From: Aptenodytes patagonicus
Taxonomy: Eukaryota > Chordata > Aves > Sphenisciformes > Spheniscidae
Length of the DNA: 64,000 nucleotides
Assembly: GCF_965638725.1 (NCBI RefSeq)
Contig: NC_134954.1
Span: forward strand, 3,839,001 to 3,903,000
Direction: 5' to 3'
How positions within the stretch are numbered: the stretch's first letter is position 1; every line of letters starts with the position of its first letter. The translations under genes were made by a program, and so were the position numbers. Shown piece after piece: positions 56,401 to 64,000 of this stretch. Under the pieces are notes generated by a model. It did not search any database. It saw only the letters and a list, made by a program, of their open reading frames with translations, and had not been told where the DNA came from.

Positions 56401-59400
56401 GAAAAATGCCATACCAAGGACTCCTTCGGGTCCTTCCCTTAGGCCCAGTTAATTAATCTGAACACAAAAGCTTGCAAAGTACCGCAAATTTCTTTCTCTA
56501 ACTCAAAACTGCTGCAAAAGGCTTTGAGACCCTTCTCTTTTGGCTTCTGTCTCTGCCTGGAGGAAAATGCTTGCATTCCTTTCTTGAGGGCCCTTTGAAA
56601 AGGCTTTTAAGCAGGCAAGCAGCTTTTTACTGCTACTGGACATTGCATCCTCTTATATTCCACTCTTCTAGCAACCTATCACATTCAGAAGTAGAAAACG
56701 TTCACACCGAGAGTTACAGTGGATTCAGTGAGCCTTGTGTGCCTACAGCTGCTGGTAAGAGCTTCTCTAGCTCCTAGGTGTAAGTTTTGGGGAGTTTGGA
56801 CGTTATTTATTTGAAAAGAAGTCATTGCTAAAATGTCAGATGCCATGGACTGATGGAGTCCTAAACCTGCAACAAGCTTCGTCTTAGGCCCTCCTAATCT
56901 CTGCAAGCTTTATGGACTGCAGAAGCTAATCCTGGACCATATAAGTAAAGCTATACATTCACTAATGATTCACAATTGATTGGGAAGTTATAGTCACGTA
57001 CATTTCCAGGGAAACAAACAAATCCTGACAGCTCCAATTAAGAGACACAAACCACTGTCTAAAGAACAGCAGGGAGAGAGAAAAAAAAAAAAGTGTCTCA
57101 CTTCCTTCTAAAAAACTGCAAAAAAAATTCCTTCTGCAAAAACTCCCACCTTTTTATTGCAGAAAGAAGCCTTTTTCCTGACACTGAGTACCACAATAAA
57201 TGAAGCAGAACACTGGCCATTTACACCGATTCCAGCCAGCACACGCCTCGGTGTCATTTTTCAGGACCTAAACTGAGCTGCTGCTGGGCACACAGAGCCA
57301 CAGAGTACTTCAGGTAGGTAGCCCTGTGCAAACCAAGGAGTTCAGGCTGATGCACGCTCCACTTGGTGATTTTACAGGAGACCTGCTGTGCAGGTTTTTT
57401 TTTTTCCACTTGATACTAGGTCCGTAGGGCAAAGAGAAAACTTTAAAAGCCTAATCTAAATTCAGCTGCAGGAGGTAGCTTTTAATTGCACTTTGGATCA
57501 ATAGAGAAGCAATCTAACACTTGCTCTTGGTTACTAGGCAGGGGTTTGTACTTCTCCAGATAATTTTCCCCTGCTTTTTATATGTGCCCTTTTCCTTATT
57601 TGCTCGCACAAACTGGATTCTCTACAATTTAAGTGCAGAACAAAGCAGTCATATCACTAGAGAACATACCGTATCATGTATCTGTGCCACAGGTTTTGGT
57701 ACCTTATCAGCAGCAATAGCATGTTCAATGAGTAATCCCAACATTTAAGCAGTTTAAAGTACTAGAAAACTGTTGAAAATAGCAGTCTCAAATCCTTATA
57801 GTCTGTACTGAAGCGATAGGTGTACACAAGTACTTAAAGGGTGTCAAGTAGCATTTTATTTCATTTCCCAGCTGTATAAAACTAAGAGCAGGCCAAAAGG
57901 TAGACAGACATTAATAAAGCTCCATCCAGAATTCTTCTATCAAAGAGAAAATGTGTTATTGTAGCCCTCTTGTGTTCAGTCGGATTAACAGCTATTAGAT
58001 CCACAGCGTCCTTCCTTGCGACCCCTTAAATCAAGGCTCTGCGTGCTTTAACCACACTGCCATTCAGTTCTTTGCCCCCTCCACCTTCCCTCAGTTTCTT
58101 TCATGTTTTTCCTCTTCCCATCCTGGTTGTAAAATCTAAGCATATTCAGACCACGCTTCTGAAACAGCAGAGTGCTCAGTTGCTGTATTCACACCGTAAA
58201 ACAAGAGAACTGCTCTTTTGGAGTAGGAGGACTAAAACATCCCTTGTTGCCTATAAGAACGCTTATATTCCCAGCATTTCTTCTCCATAAAAGGACTGTA
58301 ATGAACACAATTTACAGCCTTGTTTCCCTCTTTTAGATAATGCCTATGAGATCAAGTTTTAAATTGAGCGTCCCGCAGACACCATTTAGACACGTGCAAC
58401 GTTTCTCTACCCTTACAGAAACCACCCGGACATTCTCCAAACCCTGCACGTACTATTGACAGTCCTGTGGATCCCAGACCTTCCCTGCCGATCACCAAGA
58501 TTAAAAACTGGTGTCCACCACTTAGCTGGGACACTGCACAGTCAGGCTTGTAAGAGGTAGTGGCACTTACAGTATTCTTTTCCAAACTGCAAAGGCAGTA
58601 GGCAAACAGAAGAGCAAGTTACGGCTGCATTGCTGTGGGTGCTTAATGGGATGGAGTCTCCTAACTGAGGGTGAGGTAACAGGTTTCCTAAAAGACACTC
58701 ACCTTCCACGTCTGCTGCCTCAGTCGTCCTTAATTCAGCCACTGCAAGACCGGTTCACTCTTAGAGATCAGGAGGCTCAGGCAAGCAGTTCAGTTGTGCT
58801 TCAAGAGCTGCTATCACCCGTCTCCAGGAGCCGAACTCCAACACGGACATGCTGCTGCGGAGGAAACCTGGAGAAGGAGCCATAAACTAAGAGAGAAAGA
58901 AGGAGAAATGAATGAGAACGGAGAAAAAACAAAGGACAGTACTAGAACAGAAAAACAGCTATGGCTTAGCAGCAACATCAAGGAATATTAGCAAGCAGTG
59001 CCCACTCTTAATCAGCAACACAGGGGTGCACTCCAGTTCATGAAAACTGAAGAGAGTTTCAGCAGATACACTCATACAGATTTTGAGAGCAGCAGAAACC
59101 ATAAGGAAAACAGGCTTCAGAAAGAAAAATCAATATAGATAGTGAGAGTCATGCTATCTTCTCTATTTGAAAGGCAGCTATAGTAGCAAAGCTAGGAGCA
59201 AGTCAAACCCTGTTCTGTGTCTTTCCCTATAAACAAGGTAAAGGGGAGAAAAGCGTGCACCTCCATAACATTTGTTATTGCAAGCCAGGTTCCTGAAGAA
59301 CAGGGTAATAGAAAGCATTTCGGAGGAAAAATGCAAAGACCACATATAAAAATAAGGACGGGAAATCCTACAGTCAACCTGTATTTCTACATAAATTTAT

Positions 59401-60198
59401 CTTGGTTTTGATAAACGCTAAGAGATACCTAAGCCTCTGGGTGTCTCACAGAAAGCATGATTCATAGCACATCAGGGCCTTTGTAAACAAAATTGACAGC
59501 ACTTACTTCGTAATTCAGTTACAACAGCTAGATGTAAGGCAACCCGTGGTATCTTTGTGACAAAAAGCAATTTAGGAATGAATGTACGAAGTATTCTGCA
59601 GACAAGCCAGTCGATCCCACCCAAATTAGGCTAACACATCGAGAGTAAGTCAAAGAATATGGTTGAACTTCTCAGTGTGAGCACAGATTATATAGTAAAA
59701 CTGGTAAGAGACCCTGGGTACGCAAGTCAGCTGGAGGGCGATTAGTTACGGCAACTCTGAGCTGCCTGTATGTTGGGGAGAAAAAGGCTCACGCTATAGA
59801 AGCAGAAAGCAAAGTTTCTAATGATCCCACGTATTTCAGTTTATCATTTGGTAAAATATTTTATATTTAATTTTATGAAAAATAAATTGTATTGATTTTA
59901 TTACTGATATTATTTTGAGACTTTCTTCCATTGCCAAAGTGATGACACCAGTAGCACTGTCTTTGCATCTGTTCAACTATTAGCTTTTACATATTAATAG
60001 AGTTTAGTAGACCACACACAGCTACCTAGAGACCATGCCCTTACTTCCTCCAAAGGGGCAAAAAACTTTGCAGGATCATTTGCTGGCAGTCACTTAAGAG
60101 ACCATTGAGAAGGCTTGCCTTACACCCACGAAAGAAGCAGAGGAAGCCTTCAAAGGCCACGTTGCAACTCACTGAAAGGTGGTTAGTTGATGACAAAA

Positions 60199-60215
60199 TT
60201 TTTTTTTTTTTTTTT
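60199..60215. repeat. T17 homopolymer
   Basis: A run of 17 T residues on the plus strand. Confidence 0.85.
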
Positions 60216-60825
60216 AAATGTTAAGCTGGCAGAAATTCATCATTTTTTGTAGGGTTTGATCATGGTATTTCAGTTAGCCAGGTCATTCAGCACTGAGGAC
60301 TTCGTCTACAGAGACAAAAAGCCTTAGAGAGCTTTCCTTCTGAAGTATGTAGCCGTAAATCTGATCAACATAAAAATCTGTCCCTTTCCTGCACCTAACG
60401 TGTTCTAAACCTCTCCGATGAGTAAAGTCAACACCACACCAAAAAGCTCATTGCTAAGACCTGCCACACAGCCTATCTGAAATTTAAATGAAGTTTTCGA
60501 CATAAGGAATGTGAGAAGTGATCAACCATGCTTTCTCATTCTCATTTAGAAAACCAATACGTGTATTTTAGTGCTCTCGCTACAAGGACACCATTTGCAG
60601 TTCTGAAACATTTTCAAACTTAACTAATCTAGAGTTCATATGCCTTATTTAAAACATTCTCTAAGACGGTCTATGCAGACGCCTAAACAGGCTTTTCCAA
60701 CTACAGATCAGTTAACAGCTTCATTATTTCCAATCAGTTTTTCTTGGAACTAGAAAACAGGGTATTTTGCCTTGGGAAAGGTGAGAAGTTTAAGCTGATC
60801 AAAATGAGATGTGTCGTTAAATAAA

Positions 60826-60849
60826 ATTACAGTATTATAATACTGTAAT
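60826..60849. repeat. 24-bp perfect palindrome
   Basis: The half-site ATTACAGTATTA is followed directly by its exact reverse complement, with no spacer. It is AT-rich and could extrude as a cruciform. Confidence 0.85.
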
Positions 60850-61593
60850 ATACCACACAGGCTACTCAGCCACCCTTCAGAGGTGGAAAGAGTTTGTGAA
60901 ACCCTTGCAGATTCCTTCTATTGCTCCTGACTACCCTCGGGAGCAGCGAGCTACACCACGTTAACAGGCCAACATTCAGGCATTCCAAGTGTTAGAAAGC
61001 CAGCCAGTGCTGTATTTGAGCCTGTGAAGGCTGTGAGTAACTGGGAGGGATAAGGGTGCTTCCCAGCTTGTCCCCATCCTTTCTCTGTGAGAAAGTATCA
61101 TGAGACAAGTGTAACCACCTCCTGTGGCTGCAGTTTGTGTCCTCTGTATATATCTTATTGTAGATTCTGCTCATCTTATCCAGCATAAGTTAATATTTCT
61201 CTAATACCTCCGACAGGTCCAAGGGATCTCGGGGAAGGGGTTGATCCTCTGATACTCTATATTGTAAGAACCTTTGCAGACCTCTGAAGGGGAACCAGAG
61301 AAGAGGTCTATATGAGCTAGCAAGAAGGACACAGGACAGGGTTATACATCCCTAGCTGGGACCACGCAACAGTTGTTTGTCTCTCAGCTCACTGGTTCAT
61401 CGTGGGCTTTTATCCCCACTGCCGCAGCTCATTCAGCTCCAATACAACAGATCTGACAAGCTCTCCCTCCAACCTAGAATTTGGACATGGGCCATGTAAA
61501 GGAGGAGCCAGAGCATACAATGGGGGTTGTGCATTCACAGAATGGAAGAAAAGATGGATCATCCAAATAGACTAAGTGAGTATCAAGAAATAT

Positions 61594-61599
61594 TTTATT
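61594..61599 (-). terminator. candidate polyadenylation signal of the next minus-strand gene
   Basis: AATAAA within ACAATAAAATAT on the minus strand. Another AATAAA lies near 63252-63257. Both could be chance in AT-rich DNA. Confidence 0.3.
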
Positions 61600-64000
61600 G
61601 TACATGTAATCAAAGTTTAAAAAACAGACAAGAAGGAGCAAGGGACAGATTTATCTAGCATCTCTTAACTATGCAGGGTACAGAAATACAACTAGTAAAG
61701 AGTTAGCCCATATTAGTACCCTTTGCTCCCCTTCCTTGCCCCAGTGAAGGAGGTTATACAAGCGAGATTAGTAACGCTTCAAATCAAGCCTTCTCCGTAA
61801 TTGCACGCTTGAGCTGACATAGTTGAAATACGTTCAGTTTCGTGAGAGAGTATGTGCCCTCAAAATAGTTGTTTATAAACAAAAACACCATCTCTTTAGT
61901 GGTTTGTAAGCATTACTCATTCAACACCAAAAGTATACTTAAATGACTAATGATTTAGCAGCCATAATTGTCTTGTTATATCTGAACTGACACTATCTTT
62001 AAGTATATCAGTTATAGAAAATAGATTCCTTAGGTTTAACAATATGTAGTAGAGAATATATTATCTAGTGACAAAACCGTAACGTAAAGAAGCAGAGGAA
62101 GTATCCACAGGGAAGGGGGGGAGCCGCATGCTGAGCAAGGGGCGCGTTGACTAATCAGAACTAAAAAAGCTGAAGCTCAGGAGCGCTAGCTGCGAAGGAG
62201 TTACACCTCAGTATCATTGGTGTAAATTTCAGAACATCTGGTTTGAAAAAATATGCTATTCATCCCACATCCCAGCTTAACTCATGACCCTAGATCCTCC
62301 TTACGTACCACAGTAGGATCTTAAACAGTTCTAGCAATGTAACTCATGTTCTGCCTTACATGCTGCGAGGAAGAAGGCTTCCATTCTCTTCCAGAGCCAG
62401 ATAGGAAGAAGTCTGAAAATGAATGCAGAGCATTATGAGGGCTCATTCACGCCTTCAACCGCTCAGTTTCCTTCCTAATTTACAAGGGTGAAGGCCTTCA
62501 GAGCAGAAAGCTGCAATTTTTTTTTCCAGTACAAGCTGATTTTCTCTCAGTAGCTTAGAAATAAGCCTTCACACAAAAAAATGTAAGCTATACAGCGTGT
62601 AGCAAGGGATGAATCAAATCAGTGTGACAAGTGCTAAATCCTAAATTGAAGGCAAGACAACTTTTGGGATTCCCACAAAAGAGGGATTTGTTCATTCTTC
62701 AGCGGCCCAATAAGCCTAGCAAATTAAAAGACTCTCTGCAAAACTTCCAGAGAAGGCCCATGGAAAGGCAGACGAAGCCAGATCCAAAATAACAGTAACT
62801 AACATATTCTGGATTCTAATGCCCTTTGGAGACTATCAGCTTTTTGGCTTAAAAGGCAAGTGAATCATGACGTATTAACGGTACCATGATCTTCATCTAT
62901 TTCAGCCTACAGCATGGTGTAATGCAGATTATTAGTGTCAAGTTACACACCCAGGACTTGAATTCACTAACACTCATAGCACCACTGGATTGTTGCTGTA
63001 AATAAAGACAGTCTAACCCTTAAGTCCGCTGCCAGAAAGAGCCTACCACCTTTGATAGTTGTGCACCACCACCCATTCCAGGCCAGCTGACCTACCCACA
63101 TTTTCTGTCCTCACACATATGCATCTGTTTTCAGAAAAATCTAAACAGCTCCAAGCTTAAACTCGGTGACATATTACCTTAGCTATCAAAGTTTCAGAAT
63201 AAGTTCTCCTTACAGTGTTCAAATGTAGGAAATTCACACAACTGACAGACCCATTTATTAGCAGTATCTCACTAGTTATTTCCTGTGCGTGCCAACTGCA
63301 CAGTCATAAAAGCCTCCCAGCTCTTCCTCATACTTCTCAGCTTTGAAACAGGAAAGGATCAATACAGATATCTCAGGATTAACAGACCTAGGTGCAGGGA
63401 AATAAACAGCTGTTCTGTACCTCAGTAATTATTGCTCAGTATTTATCTGTTTCAAGCAACACCAAGGCAGTATTTGAATTTATGCTGCACTTCAGCAGAG
63501 ACAGGTTCCCTACCATTAAAGAAACATCAGCCTTTCCACAGGAAAAAGTCTCTAAAATTTAGCTGGCCATTTTTTCTTAGCCATTACATTTAACAAGGCA
63601 GATTTGCTTAGCTTCCCATTCTAACAGCATTATAGAGTTGTCAAAGCATATGGCTCATACCTACAGCCTGTCTTTAAAGTGGAGTAGCTGGGCTGCACGA
63701 TTTCGTAAGAACTACAGAAGTTTGTCAGCTATGCTAAAACACTACTTAAAGAGCCTAGAATTGTTCGAAGACTCACCAGCTACCTAAACAGAACAGTTGT
63801 CCCACAAAAGTGGTTTCACTAATAACTGAACTTCAAGACAAGCACTACAAGAAAGCCAATAAAGGAAATCTTGTGTGATCACAGGTGTTCTCTCACTGTC
63901 TCATCCAAAAGAAGCTACCTGCCACTTTGAAGTATCTCCTCCTTCCATAGGAATAACCAACATACCTTTTGGAGGCAGTTTAGACAGCGACTGCTCAAAA
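61594..64000 (-). other. possible 3' UTR of the next minus-strand gene (WDFY1 by synteny)
   Basis: A canonical AATAAA on the minus strand (61594-61599) is followed by T-rich sequence. From about 61200 to the window end no frame reaches 60 codons on either strand, which is compatible with UTR or plain intergenic DNA. In human the next gene upstream of AP1S3 on the same strand is WDFY1, which I recall as having a long 3' UTR. I searched by eye for its C-terminal WD-repeat codons and found none, so the assignment rests on gene order only. Confidence 0.3.

Larger units (their letters stand above)
53961..61593. other. intergenic, upstream of AP1S3
   Basis: No exon was recognised. A 158-codon plus-strand frame at 54866-55342 is Cys- and Ala-rich without a recognisable domain. 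It lacks a clear family, splice context or codon-bias argument, so it is not called. Short A and T runs and a 24-bp palindrome (60826-60849) are present. Confidence 0.6.

Noticed and set aside
63961..64000. Short minus-strand exon-like piece at the right edge
   Set aside because: Only about 30 bases before a GTATG; it does not match WDFY1, MRPL44 or CUL3 as remembered, and the edge prevents judging an acceptor.

Overview
This window is vertebrate nuclear DNA, almost certainly from a bird and probably a non-galliform one. The evidence is two CR1 LINE fragments with the bird-typical ATTCTATG 3' terminus, a TG...CA solo LTR of an ERVL-like family common in avian genomes, spliced genes with long introns, and a GC-rich CpG-island promoter. 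No prokaryotic operon, CRISPR array, insertion sequence or phage structure is present. Most open reading frames longer than 60 codons are chance.

One protein-coding gene can be assembled completely: AP1S3, the sigma-1C (sigma-3) small subunit of the AP-1 clathrin adaptor, on the minus strand. Its five coding exons, in transcript order, are 53353-53355 (the ATG alone), 38342-38520, 37005-37113, 35899-36036 and 34900-34935. They join in phase to encode 154 residues, the usual sigma-1 length. Exon 1 lies in a CpG island (about 53.1-53.96 kb) that contains a consensus ZNF143/THAP11-type promoter motif. The 3' UTR runs leftward from 34899; its end was not located with certainty.

Layout. 1-34.9 kb: AP1S3 3' UTR and intergenic DNA without a recognisable protein gene. 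It holds a short CR1 (15.76-15.97 kb), a solo LTR (27.31-27.87 kb), simple repeats, several perfect hairpins or palindromes, and two GC-rich patches. 34.9-53.36 kb: AP1S3, with a 14.8 kb intron 1 that carries an 837-nt CR1 reverse-transcriptase ORF in antisense orientation and a candidate unannotated 41-nt exon in a GC-rich patch just upstream of exon 2. 53.4-61.6 kb: upstream intergenic DNA. 61.6-64.0 kb: possibly the 3' UTR of the next minus-strand gene. Conserved synteny (SCG2-AP1S3-WDFY1-MRPL44 in human) suggests WDFY1, but no WDFY1 coding exon is visible.

I did not find a new multi-gene system. The observations most worth a second look are the competing terminal exons of AP1S3 with a GC-rich hairpin between them, the overlapping GT dinucleotides at the intron 2 donor, the candidate 41-nt exon, the uninterrupted CR1 ORF, and the perfect inverted repeats.
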